Source of the DNA: PUMD01 sp964599275
GTDB taxonomy: Bacteria; Bacillota; Sulfobacillia; SLMV01
Direction: 5' to 3'
Assembly: GCA_964599275.1 (NCBI GenBank)
Contig: CAZRFK010000047.1
Location: 1-14,997, forward strand
DNA length: 14,997 bases
Positions 8,575-14,997 of the stretch are shown here, piece by piece (positions within the stretch are counted from its first letter, which is position 1; each line of letters opens with the position of its first letter). The translations under genes were made by a program, and so were the position numbers. Under the pieces are notes generated by a model. The model was not told the origin of the DNA. It was given only the letters and a program-made list of their open reading frames with translations, and did no database searches.

Positions 8575-9416
8575 TTAGAGATTCAGATTGATTCTCTGCC
8601 CTCCATCTTCGGTATAACTGACGATGACACTTGGCACTTTCAATTGCGGGTTATGTCCGAACAGGGAGCAAATGCACTCCTCAGCAGTGAGTCTGGACGC
8701 GACTTCATCCAGCAATTCAAGCTCCTCTGCTGGGAGATCATCTTTCCCCATCAGCCCCAACAATCCCAAGGCAGCAGTTATATTTTCATATGTGCAGCCA
8801 GATCACCTGCACATTGCCCTATGACAAAGACCCGTCTCTGCATGTCAAAACCCCTAACTTTTCGGCATCTTTCACCATCCTCCAGGCCTCAGCACCAGTG
8901 ATAAACTGCCCCTCGGGCAGCTCCAGCGAATCAAAGATCAGATTCAGCCGTTCTTTTTGCATTGAATCGATTTGCTGGTCGACAGCAACCATCGTTTCTG
9001 ATGACAATCCCAGTATTCGCATATCCAGTGATCTTCAAATTGTCCCGGGACAAAGTAAGAAATAAAACCACATCGAGCTCGCGTAGGGATATTTTTGCTT
9101 CGTAGACCGAGCAGAATAATAAAACAAAGTCCCTACAATTACCCATCAAGACGATGTTCAGGCACTCTCCAACAGTCAAGTGGTGAGTATACAGTCTGAG
9201 GATCTGTGCTGACATCTCCGAAATGAGGTGGATCTGAAAGTTGGTCCCTGTGTTGTTCGCGGACTTCTATCCCGTGTTCATCAGCCCAGAATACGTGCAA
9301 CATTAAAACCTGGATCTCATCAATCAGTTCCGCAGACTCATCGGACACATACTTAAAACATTTGCTGTGGTTTTTGGCTCACTTATTATCTCTTGCGAAC
9401 TATAAAAAGCGAGCAT
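8575..9416 (-). pseudogene. Decayed gene of unknown family, third gene of the AOR operon
   Basis: I do not recognise the family. On the minus strand an excellent ribosome binding site (GGAGGAGG, 9423-9430) sits 6 nt before ATG 9416, which opens MLAFYSSQEIISEPKTTA. Protein-like text then jumps between frames: KYVSDESAELIDEIQVLMLHV and onward (9348-9139), a poorly preserved stretch (about 9170-9030), RILGLSSETMVAVDQQI to KDAEKLGV (9022-8850), QRRVFVIGQCAGDL (8840-8803), and GCTYENITAALGLLGLMGKDD to QRINLNL (8799-8575). Joined, these give about 275 residues. All breaks lie between meaningful pieces, so one ancestral gene with at least four indels is the simplest reading. It lies 119 nt after the class III aminotransferase on the same strand. 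The Cys residues (QCAG, GCTY, EECICS) could bind metal, but that is speculation. Confidence 0.5.
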
Positions 9417-9422
9417 ATTTAT

Positions 9423-9430
9423 CCTCCTCC
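9423..9430 (-). promoter_or_regulatory. Strong ribosome binding site of the decayed gene
   Basis: GGAGGAGG on the minus strand, 6 nt before ATG 9416. It is near-perfectly complementary to the 16S rRNA tail and marks the ancestral start although the gene behind it is broken. Confidence 0.6.
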
Positions 9431-9457
9431 CCAGCAATCTGAGATATAACCGGTAAT

Positions 9458-9492
9458 TGGTAGAGCGCTTCCCATGCAGAAGCACTCTACCA
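9458..9492 (-). other. 14-bp hairpin between the aminotransferase and the decayed gene
   Basis: The arms 9458-9471 and 9479-9492 are complementary over 14 positions. The single exception is a G-U pair in minus-strand RNA, which would be C-A in plus-strand RNA. The loop has 7 nt. There is no T run behind it in either direction. The wobble pair supports a role in minus-strand RNA, perhaps an intercistronic processing or stability element or a Rho-type 3' end after the aminotransferase. Confidence 0.55.
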
Positions 9493-9534
9493 CGAGTGTA
9501 ATGATCTCCCACAATGTTCACAGAGCCTAAAATA

Positions 9535-10812
9535 TCAGGATACCACCGTAAATACTTCTTCCAGTATTCCAAGGGCATCTTCTATCTGTTCAGCATTCAC
9601 GCTCATCGGAGGTGATATCCGCAGCGCATTACCATGTAGCCCCCCCTTGCCCAGCAGTAATCCTCTGTCCTTTGCCTCTTCGAGTACACGGTCTGCCAAA
9701 TCCGGAGCTGGTTTTTTAGGATGCTTGACCAATTCAACACCCAGCATCAAACCTTTACCTCGCACATCACCTATGATTTCATGTTCTTTTTTCAGTAAAT
9801 TTAACCCCTTCTCCAGGATCTGCCCCATACTCTCAGTATTTGTCAGCAAATCTCGTTCCTCAATGCACTGTATGGTAGCTTCAGCCGCAGTAGCGCTTAC
9901 TGGATTGCCACCAAAGGTGGAAATAGTGCTACCCTGCAGGGCACCCGCAATTTCAGAAGTGGTAATAGTGGCAGCCACGGGGGTACCATTACCCATGCCC
10001 TTGGCACAAGTTATGATGTCCGGTTTGACCTTCCAATGCTCTATACCAAACCACTTTTCCCCCGTACGACCGAAGCCTGTTTGGACCTCGTCACATATGA
10101 AGAGTCCCCCGTATTTCCTGACAATACCTGCCACTATCTCAAAATACTCGGGAGGAGGTGTTATAAAACCGCCCACCCCCTGGATAGGTTCAGCGATAAA
10201 AGCCGCAATTTCCCCTGATGTGGTTGTTTGAATCAAGTTCTCAACATCATGGGCGCAGCGCACACCACATTCCGGATAGCTGAGCCCCAGGGAGCATCGG
10301 AAACAGTAAGGACTATGAGCATGTTTAACTCCTGCTGTCCCCGCGGAAGCAAGCCTCCATGGATGTTGTCCAGATAGAGACATCGCCAGCATCGAACGAC
10401 CGCTGTAGGAGTGCCGAAGTGCCACTACTTCCTTGCGTCCGGTGTGCATCTGGGCGAGGAGAACTGCCATTTCGTTGGCTTCAGTACCGCTGTTGGTGAA
10501 GAAACTCTTTGTAAGATCTTCAGGCGGTAATTCCGCCAATCTTTTCGCCAGTTTCACCTGTGGATCGGTCACATAAAGAGTGGACGTGTGCTGCAATTTT
10601 TTCAACTGCTGACAGATCCGCTCGGTAATTTCATCATCACAGTGGCCGACACTGACAGTAAGAATTCCTCCAAAAAAATCTAGATAACGTTTGTTTTCTT
10701 TGTCCCATACAAACATCCCTTTTGCTCGTTCGAGCATAAGAGGTTCTGAGTAGTAGGTGGTGAGAGCAGAAAAAAGATAGCGCAGCTGTTCATCCTGACG
10801 GGATTCGCCCAT
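9535..10812 (-). CDS. Class III PLP-dependent aminotransferase
   Basis: A 425-residue cytoplasmic enzyme of the omega-aminotransferase group (4-aminobutyrate, ornithine or alanine-glyoxylate type). Visible are the SGTEANE motif for phosphate binding, the FICDEVQTGFGRTG block containing the PLP-ring Asp, the Schiff-base lysine K271 in TCAKGMGNG, and STFGGNPVS downstream. A Cys-rich insertion SPYCFRCSLGLSYPECGVRC (CxxC and CxxxC) is typical of one bacterial subgroup. The start at ATG 10812 is chosen because GGAGGTGG (10818-10825) lies 5 nt upstream. Starting at 10890 would add 26 unrelated residues read from inside the AOR gene. It overlaps the AOR gene by 23 bp, which suggests translational coupling. 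The probable role is conversion of an amino acid or amine to an oxo acid or aldehyde, feeding AOR; the substrate is not determinable. The gene appears intact. Confidence 0.92.
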   Translation of the reverse strand: MGESRQDEQLRYLFSALTTYYSEPLMLERAKGMFVWDKENKRYLDFFGGILTVSVGHCDDEITERICQQLKKLQHTSTLYVTDPQVKLAKRLAELPPEDLTKSFFTNSGTEANEMAVLLAQMHTGRKEVVALRHSYSGRSMLAMSLSGQHPWRLASAGTAGVKHAHSPYCFRCSLGLSYPECGVRCAHDVENLIQTTTSGEIAAFIAEPIQGVGGFITPPPEYFEIVAGIVRKYGGLFICDEVQTGFGRTGEKWFGIEHWKVKPDIITCAKGMGNGTPVAATITTSEIAGALQGSTISTFGGNPVSATAAEATIQCIEERDLLTNTESMGQILEKGLNLLKKEHEIIGDVRGKGLMLGVELVKHPKKPAPDLADRVLEEAKDRGLLLGKGGLHGNALRISPPMSVNAEQIEDALGILEEVFTVVS

Positions 10813-12643
10813 GTTTGCCACCTCCGAGAGATAATAGGTCAAGTCTATCCACAGTTTCTGATAGAGGAATACCTTCCTCTGACCATCCACGAAGTTCGTA
10901 GTATTCGTTTAACATCCTGCCTATTTGAGGGAGTACACCTTTTGCTCTACCGCTGGGGCGGGGGTGTGAAATCAACCTCGGAGGCAAACAATCATCAATC
11001 CGGCTGATCCCCAGGGAAGCATTCACAAGTCGTTTCAGATTAAACAGTCTTTCTCCCACTAAAAGCACCCCCTGTGAATCAACAGGCCAACCTGTGGAAC
11101 TCTCGAACCATTGGGCCAATTCTCCCGGGCCAATTCCACCGCGCAGTAGAAATTTACACAAACCAGCAGCATTGAAAAGCCCTAGATAATCCTGCATACA
11201 TACTGCCAACTCTGCTTTCCCTTCGGTGCCGGCGGGATCCCAGTCCGGCTGCAACTGTAGATTATCCGCAGAAAAAGCCCCACTTTCGGCAAAATAAGTC
11301 AATCCCTCCAGATGACACGCACCGCGAGCTGAAGTTGCATAGTTGACAGCCATACTGGTAAATGCACGGGGATCATGATAAGGAACTTCCAGCCCCTTTA
11401 CATGCACAGCATACTCCTCAGCGGAAGAACCAAGCTGCTCAGCTGCCTGAACTGTTCCTTGAGCCAGAAGTTCACCCAATCCCTCTTTGTTGGCAATGTC
11501 CCGAAGAAGCTGCATTAACTGTTGTGAATCTCCCCAGTTGATTTTGTCCGGGATAATACCCTTTTCAGAACACTCCATAGCAAAAGCCACCGCAGCCCCG
11601 GCAGAAATGGTGTCCAACCCCAGCCGATTGGCCAGGTCATTTGCGGCAACCAGGGCATCCATATCATCGTTTAGAATCATCGAACCGAAAGCCGCGCACG
11701 TTTCATACTCCGGCCCATGAGTCAATGTGCCAGCATGTTCACCTGAACGCACTCTAACCATCTTTCCACAGCGAATGGGACACGCATGACACGCATAGTG
11801 CTCTTGTAAAATCTCCTCAGACATGCGACGACCGCTGATGTTACGAGCTCCCTCCGCCCATGTGCCATCCCGCCAATTGCGTATCGGTAGATCTCCTATG
11901 CCTTCTACTGCTTCCACACCACCAGCGGTACCAAACTTGCGGAGAGATTGAGTTTGATCGCGAATGCGCGGCATCAGCCTCTGCACTTCAGCTGAAAGAT
12001 TCTCCTGGTCAACAGGTTCAGGCAGTTCGCCACCATATACCACTACCGCCTTGAGGTTTTTTGCTCCCATAACAGCTCCCATGCCGGTTCGCCCCGCTGC
12101 CCTGGCCTCGGCACCACCTATCATTACCGAAGCATAAACAACCTGGTTTTCTCCCGCCGGGCCAATACAAGCCACCTGGGGCTGACCATTCAAGGTAGAA
12201 GCGAGGTATTCACTGGTCTTGTAAGTATCCAGCCCCCAAAGATGTTCTGCAGAACAAATCTGAAGCCCATCTGCTGTTATCTCTAAATATACAGGTTCTG
12301 TCGATTTTCCACGTACAATCAGACCACCATAACCGCAAGCCCGAAATCTGGCCGGCCACTGTCCTCCAACAGTGGATTCACTCCATAGACCTGTCTGTGG
12401 TGACCGGGCCACCAGAGATCCCTTACAGGCAGTGGGAACAGGTAAGCCTGTCAATAGTCCATTGAAAAACATCAATCTGTTATCGGCACCAAGGGGGTCA
12501 ACATCCAATTCCTCATCTGCTGCCACTCGGAACGCCAGTCCACTCCCTCCCCAAAACTTCTGGAGGTAATCCTCTGAAGGTTCAAATTCTTTTATGCTGC
12601 CGTCATTAAGGTTAACATCAATAACCTTAAACCCCTGTTTCAT
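10790..12643 (-). CDS. aor: Aldehyde:ferredoxin oxidoreductase (tungsten enzyme)
   Basis: A 617-residue cytoplasmic, oxygen-sensitive enzyme that oxidises aldehydes to carboxylic acids with a tungsten bis-pyranopterin and one [4Fe-4S] cluster, reducing ferredoxin. The cluster cysteines are C285, C288 and C292 (CHACPIRC) and C496 (AAGLCKF), closely matching the known spacing in Pyrococcus AOR. Pterin-binding segments are visible at GRTGMGAVMGAKNLKAVVV and in the N-terminal TGLPVPTACKGS/RSPQTGLWSESTVGG region. HGPEYET and GACHLEG hold the likely active-site Glu and His. The length is normal. The start is supported by GAGGGG (12649-12654), 5 nt before the ATG. It is first in a minus-strand operon with the class III aminotransferase and a decayed gene. 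No cofactor-synthesis genes (moaA, moeA) are present here. The natural aldehyde is not determinable. Confidence 0.95.
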   Translation of the reverse strand: MKQGFKVIDVNLNDGSIKEFEPSEDYLQKFWGGSGLAFRVAADEELDVDPLGADNRLMFFNGLLTGLPVPTACKGSLVARSPQTGLWSESTVGGQWPARFRACGYGGLIVRGKSTEPVYLEITADGLQICSAEHLWGLDTYKTSEYLASTLNGQPQVACIGPAGENQVVYASVMIGGAEARAAGRTGMGAVMGAKNLKAVVVYGGELPEPVDQENLSAEVQRLMPRIRDQTQSLRKFGTAGGVEAVEGIGDLPIRNWRDGTWAEGARNISGRRMSEEILQEHYACHACPIRCGKMVRVRSGEHAGTLTHGPEYETCAAFGSMILNDDMDALVAANDLANRLGLDTISAGAAVAFAMECSEKGIIPDKINWGDSQQLMQLLRDIANKEGLGELLAQGTVQAAEQLGSSAEEYAVHVKGLEVPYHDPRAFTSMAVNYATSARGACHLEGLTYFAESGAFSADNLQLQPDWDPAGTEGKAELAVCMQDYLGLFNAAGLCKFLLRGGIGPGELAQWFESSTGWPVDSQGVLLVGERLFNLKRLVNASLGISRIDDCLPPRLISHPRPSGRAKGVLPQIGRMLNEYYELRGWSEEGIPLSETVDRLDLLSLGGGKHGRIPSG

Positions 12644-12765
12644 TATTTCCCCTCTTCCATGTTTTGCCAGTTTACTGCAGACACACCGTCAAAGATTGCA
12701 GTCTATTATCAGAGTCATTTCTCACAGCGAATTGGTTTCTGTCATCCGCACTCTCCAATCAATTT

Positions 12766-12826
12766 GCAGAGGCTCCCTGGGGGTCACCCGAGCGTTGCGG
12801 TCACTACCCAGTAGAATCCCTCATGC
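12766..12826 (-). promoter_or_regulatory. Possible structured leader element of the AOR operon
   Basis: About 125-185 nt upstream of the AOR start, two nested helices can form: 12766-12772 with 12819-12826 (one bulged base) and 12777-12781 with 12807-12811 (CUGGG/CCCAG). The apical region contains GUGACC twice in the minus-strand RNA. The position suits a cofactor-sensing leader such as a molybdenum/tungsten-cofactor riboswitch, but I cannot match it to that or any known class. Confidence 0.3.
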
Positions 12827-12923
12827 CAGACTTAATGTCATCAAAAATGTAAAAAGTCTTTTGCATTGCACTCATGCATGCCTTCTTTTTCGACTGTAAC
12901 ATGAGTATTTCCTCCTGTTATGA

Positions 12924-13250
12924 ACAGTTTCAGATGCCGATGCCCGCCTCTTTGAAAATGTCATCGTCCCCACCACAACGTTTTTTGCCCGAAAACCTCC
13001 TTTGCGAGCGGGGTATCAAATATATCTACCATGTCATGCTAGCCCAGATAGATACCAACGGTTCCCTCTATGTTGATCTGTAAGATTGGTAAGTGGAACC
13101 GTACCGCCCCATACTGTCAAGCAAACTTACTGAAATTTCAGGCTCAAAAGGAAACATTCTCTTGATACAGAAGATCCGGAGGCTCAGACGATGTTTGAAG
13201 ATCTGGCAGACCAGTCTCAAGAAATTATTGATAATTATGAGGTTATCTGA
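12924..13250 (+). pseudogene. Possible decayed plus-strand gene, family unknown
   Basis: One frame over 109 codons has only two internal stops (13074 and 13131). Both ends look protein-like: DADARLFENVIVPTTTFFAR near the start, and DTEDPEAQTMFEDLADQSQ just before the final TGA at 13248-13250. There is no clear start or ribosome binding site and no recognised family. It may be a nonsense-mutated remnant or chance. Confidence 0.22.
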
Positions 13251-13328
13251 AATAACAACATAATACTTATACAGGACATAGATATAACATTTTCACTGTA
13301 AAGATGGGGCTTCTGTTAATAGTGGCAC

Positions 13329-13355
13329 AGATGACACAATCAACAGCTGTCATCT
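13329..13355 (-). terminator. Weak hairpin at the 3' end of the M23 gene
   Basis: An 8-bp perfect stem (13329-13336 with 13348-13355) with an 11-nt loop overlaps the last codons and stop of the M23 peptidase gene. No T run follows on the minus strand, so it is at best a weak or Rho-assisted 3' end. Confidence 0.35.
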
Positions 13356-14275
13356 TCTTGTATTAACTCCCGCAGCAGTCCCAGAGGGTTTTTCTCTTTA
13401 ATTAACCATGGGCATATGGGCACACCCCCAATGCTCATGGTCCAATGAAGATGCGGTCCAGTGGAAAAACCTGTAGAACCAACCTCGCCAATAATTTCCT
13501 CCCTCGCCACTTCATCGCCCTGGTCAACGAGCATACTGCTCAGATGAAGATACACCGAATACAGGTTCATCCCATGATCGACGATGATGGTTTTACCGCC
13601 CACATGCAATCTGGCAGCCAGTCTAACCACCCCGCAGTTGGCAGCCCTGACTGGGGTTCCAGTAAGTGCAGCAATATCCAACCCGGAGTGTCGGCTGGCA
13701 AACTCATCGTCAATATAACGTTCGACCCCAAATTCTGTTGTAAGCCGTCCCTCAATTGGTTTGGTAAAGTCATCTTCCCATAATGCTTGAGGATGTGTCT
13801 CAGCATAAGCTCGAGCATACTGTTCCCTATCCTCTTCAAAAAGTTCTGGGCGACGAGTCTCTCGCATTTGAGGAGTTGTTTGAAGATGCTGAGTTGCAAA
13901 TTCTCTCTCTTTAACTTCATAGGTTACTTCACGGAAGAGCAGCATTCTTTTGTCCCTACGAACCTCGACCAAAAATGAGTGTCTTCCGGGCTCTACACCC
14001 GCATCAACAGCCACCAGAGCAACTCTACCTCCCTGCTTGTGAGAAAAACGCACCGGCATCTCAGGATGTAGATTGACTTCATCCTCATACTCAACATTGT
14101 CAACATGGACTACCAGATAACCGCCGGGTGCAACCTCAACTGGTAAGAGTGACAGTTCTGGTGAGGAAGCTCTCTCAATATCTGACTGCTCAGCAGGGAG
14201 TCCGCAGGCAGCAACGCCAGACATGATAATAATCACTGCACAGAATGCAGATAAGGTCGTTTGTCTACATCTCAT
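13340..14275 (-). CDS. Lipoprotein M23-family zinc peptidase (LytM-like)
   Basis: A 311-residue exported protein. The N-terminus has basic residues, a hydrophobic stretch at about 8-23, and a lipobox-like VAAC with C24 as the likely lipidated residue, placing it on the outer face of the cytoplasmic membrane. Residues about 35-120 form a beta-rich domain of unknown role. A Glu/Arg-rich linker (about 120-165) follows, then the M23 domain (about 170-290). Zinc ligands are H196 and D200 (RHSGLD) and H277 in the GPHLHW motif, with H275 as the catalytic-site His, so it should be active. Members cleave peptidoglycan cross-bridges or stem peptides in cell-wall remodelling or sporulation. The G-rich stretch at 14286-14291, 10 nt upstream, could serve as ribosome binding site. 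It is monocistronic here. Confidence 0.9.
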   Translation of the reverse strand: MRCRQTTLSAFCAVIIIMSGVAACGLPAEQSDIERASSPELSLLPVEVAPGGYLVVHVDNVEYEDEVNLHPEMPVRFSHKQGGRVALVAVDAGVEPGRHSFLVEVRRDKRMLLFREVTYEVKEREFATQHLQTTPQMRETRRPELFEEDREQYARAYAETHPQALWEDDFTKPIEGRLTTEFGVERYIDDEFASRHSGLDIAALTGTPVRAANCGVVRLAARLHVGGKTIIVDHGMNLYSVYLHLSSMLVDQGDEVAREEIIGEVGSTGFSTGPHLHWTMSIGGVPICPWLIKEKNPLGLLRELIQEDDSC

Positions 14276-14434
14276 ACCTGCGATGCCCCCCTACAGTCAA
14301 GGAAACCCTGGTCACATTATACTTTATTTTCATCATCAAACACTGCATGCGTCAATGACAATTCTGAGTGCTGCATCTTCCGACTTCCATCTGCCAGGTA
14401 ATTGCTTCACCGATGAGAAACTGCTAATATGTGA
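14276..14434. other. Divergent intergenic region between the M23 and nucleotidyltransferase genes
   Basis: Apart from the -10 element of the M23 gene, I see nothing in this stretch. The frame upstream of the nucleotidyltransferase remnant is closed by a TGA at 14432-14434. Confidence 0.4.
14316..14321 (-). promoter_or_regulatory. Possible -10 element of the M23 gene
   Basis: A perfect TATAAT on the minus strand lies 40 nt before the ATG at 14275, giving a predicted leader of about 34 nt. No good -35 hexamer is seen at 16-18 bp, so support is limited. Confidence 0.35.
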
Positions 14435-14997
14435 TTGTCAGATAAATACTTACCTGGAAGGTATAAGACAGCGGGCTATCAACAGGCGTTAAAACTGCTG
14501 CTGGATACAACCCATGAAGCCCTGAACAAAAGCCAGATCAAATGGGCTATAATAGGATCAGCTGCAACTGAATAATACAGGGAGTGCACCTGACACCTGG
14601 AGACATTGACCTGCTGATGAAAAACCCCGAATGCGTGATGCGATTCGCCGAGCTGATGATCCCGTTCATGGCAGAAGGGAGCCCAGGGGAACTCGGGCGT
14701 GCGGCCTGGCTATCAACTCCTGATCTTATACTTCAATCGGATGACCCCGATATAGAATCCACTGTGTGGCACTTCGGTAGATGGATCATTGAAAATTTCA
14801 AAGTAGAAGCTGCCCATATAGACCCTCCCCGTAAATCTTTGAGAAACCCCAACCCGGATGCAGGTCTCTGGGAAGGTGGACCCCAGGTGTGGCCTCACAT
14901 CAAATACACACCTTACCTGAAGTCAAAGGAACCACTGCAACATTGTACTTTGAGATTCAACTGCAAACCAACTTATCTCGTGAATTGAACAACAGGG
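14435..14997 (+). pseudogene. Nucleotidyltransferase-fold protein, frameshifted and cut by the window edge
   Basis: Three consecutive frames together spell a protein of the minimal nucleotidyltransferase superfamily. Frame one (14435-14572) gives TTHEALNKSQIKWAIIGSAAT, the GS of the NTase motif. After a TAA and 8 irregular bases, frame two (14578-14988) begins QGVHLTPGDIDLLMKN, supplying the D-x-D metal motif (DID). It continues through RFAELMIPFMAEG and STVWHFGRWIIENF to a stop at 14988. Near 14925-14945 the sense moves to the third frame, reading YFEIQLQTNLSRELNN to the window end, which resembles the LEIQLxTN strand of such proteins. At least two indels are needed. The start is uncertain: TTG 14435 is the first codon after a stop. 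Some relatives are antitoxins or tRNA-modifying antitoxin partners, but no toxin gene is visible here. Confidence 0.6.

Larger units (their letters stand above)
12644..13339. other. Long intergenic region upstream of AOR
   Basis: No intact gene is present. It holds a foldable G/C-rich segment (12766-12826) in the presumed AOR leader and a weak, stop-interrupted plus-strand frame (12924-13250); both are listed separately. It also holds an 8-bp inverted repeat (13058-13065 with 13095-13102, ACGGTTCC) with a 29-nt spacer. Promoters for the AOR operon should lie here; I found no convincing hexamer pair. Confidence 0.4.

Noticed and set aside
9440..9500. tRNA-like segment (GGTAATTGGTAGAGC followed by a 7-nt loop)
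   Set aside because: The loop lacks U33, there is no T-arm or acceptor stem, and the sequence is better explained as one long 14-bp hairpin.
9647..10231. 194-residue plus-strand open frame opposite the class III aminotransferase
   Set aside because: It is the antisense shadow of a gene with complete catalytic motifs; it is rich in Ser and Pro as typical antisense reads and has no ribosome binding site.
13058..13102. 8-bp inverted repeat with a 29-nt spacer as a terminator or operator
   Set aside because: The arms are short, the spacer is long, and there is no T run or gene end next to it.
13445..13920. Open frames of 112 and 117 residues overlapping the M23 peptidase gene
   Set aside because: They are shadows of the M23 gene, which has a lipobox and all zinc ligands in its own frame.
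1..14997. CRISPR array, phage module, toxin-antitoxin pair or defence island
   Set aside because: No regularly spaced repeats, no cas, integrase or structural genes, and no toxin next to the nucleotidyltransferase remnant within the window.

Overview
The window looks like chromosomal DNA from an anaerobic bacterium, most likely a Firmicute of the clostridial type. This is an inference from a tungsten-type aldehyde:ferredoxin oxidoreductase (AOR), strong AGGAGG-type ribosome binding sites, TTG starts, and protein families common in Clostridia. There is no CRISPR array, rRNA or phage module, and I could not support any tRNA.

Layout. 1-1038: debris consisting of the C-terminal end of an IS3-family transposase, an unexplained open frame, and the N-terminus of a histidine phosphatase. 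1039-3410: an intact class I/II aminotransferase followed by an M24 (Xaa-Pro) peptidase with one frameshift. 3588-5069 (minus): a FtsX/MacB-type permease without a visible ATPase partner. 5438-6088: an AlkD-like DNA glycosylase with all key residues. 6447-7667: a metal-dependent amidohydrolase of the prolidase/imidazolonepropionase-like group, followed by a 12-bp terminator-like hairpin. 7934-8565: a P-loop kinase-like gene whose Walker A core has been deleted. 8575-12643 (minus): an apparent operon, read right to left, of AOR, class III aminotransferase (overlapping by 23 bp) and a badly decayed third gene of unknown family. 12644-13339: no intact gene, but a foldable segment upstream of AOR and a weak decayed frame. 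13340-14275 (minus): a lipoprotein M23 peptidase. 14435-end: a nucleotidyltransferase-fold gene broken by two frameshifts and cut by the window edge.

The intact enzymes suggest peptide and amino-acid fermentation: dipeptides are cleaved, amino acids are transaminated, and aldehydes derived from the 2-oxo acids are oxidised by AOR to give reduced ferredoxin. The most striking property is the alternation of intact genes with broken ones: at least five frameshifted or truncated genes in 15 kb. I found no convincing new multi-gene system. The best leads are the unknown decayed third gene of the AOR operon, the deletion of the Walker A core, and the possible structured leader of the AOR operon.
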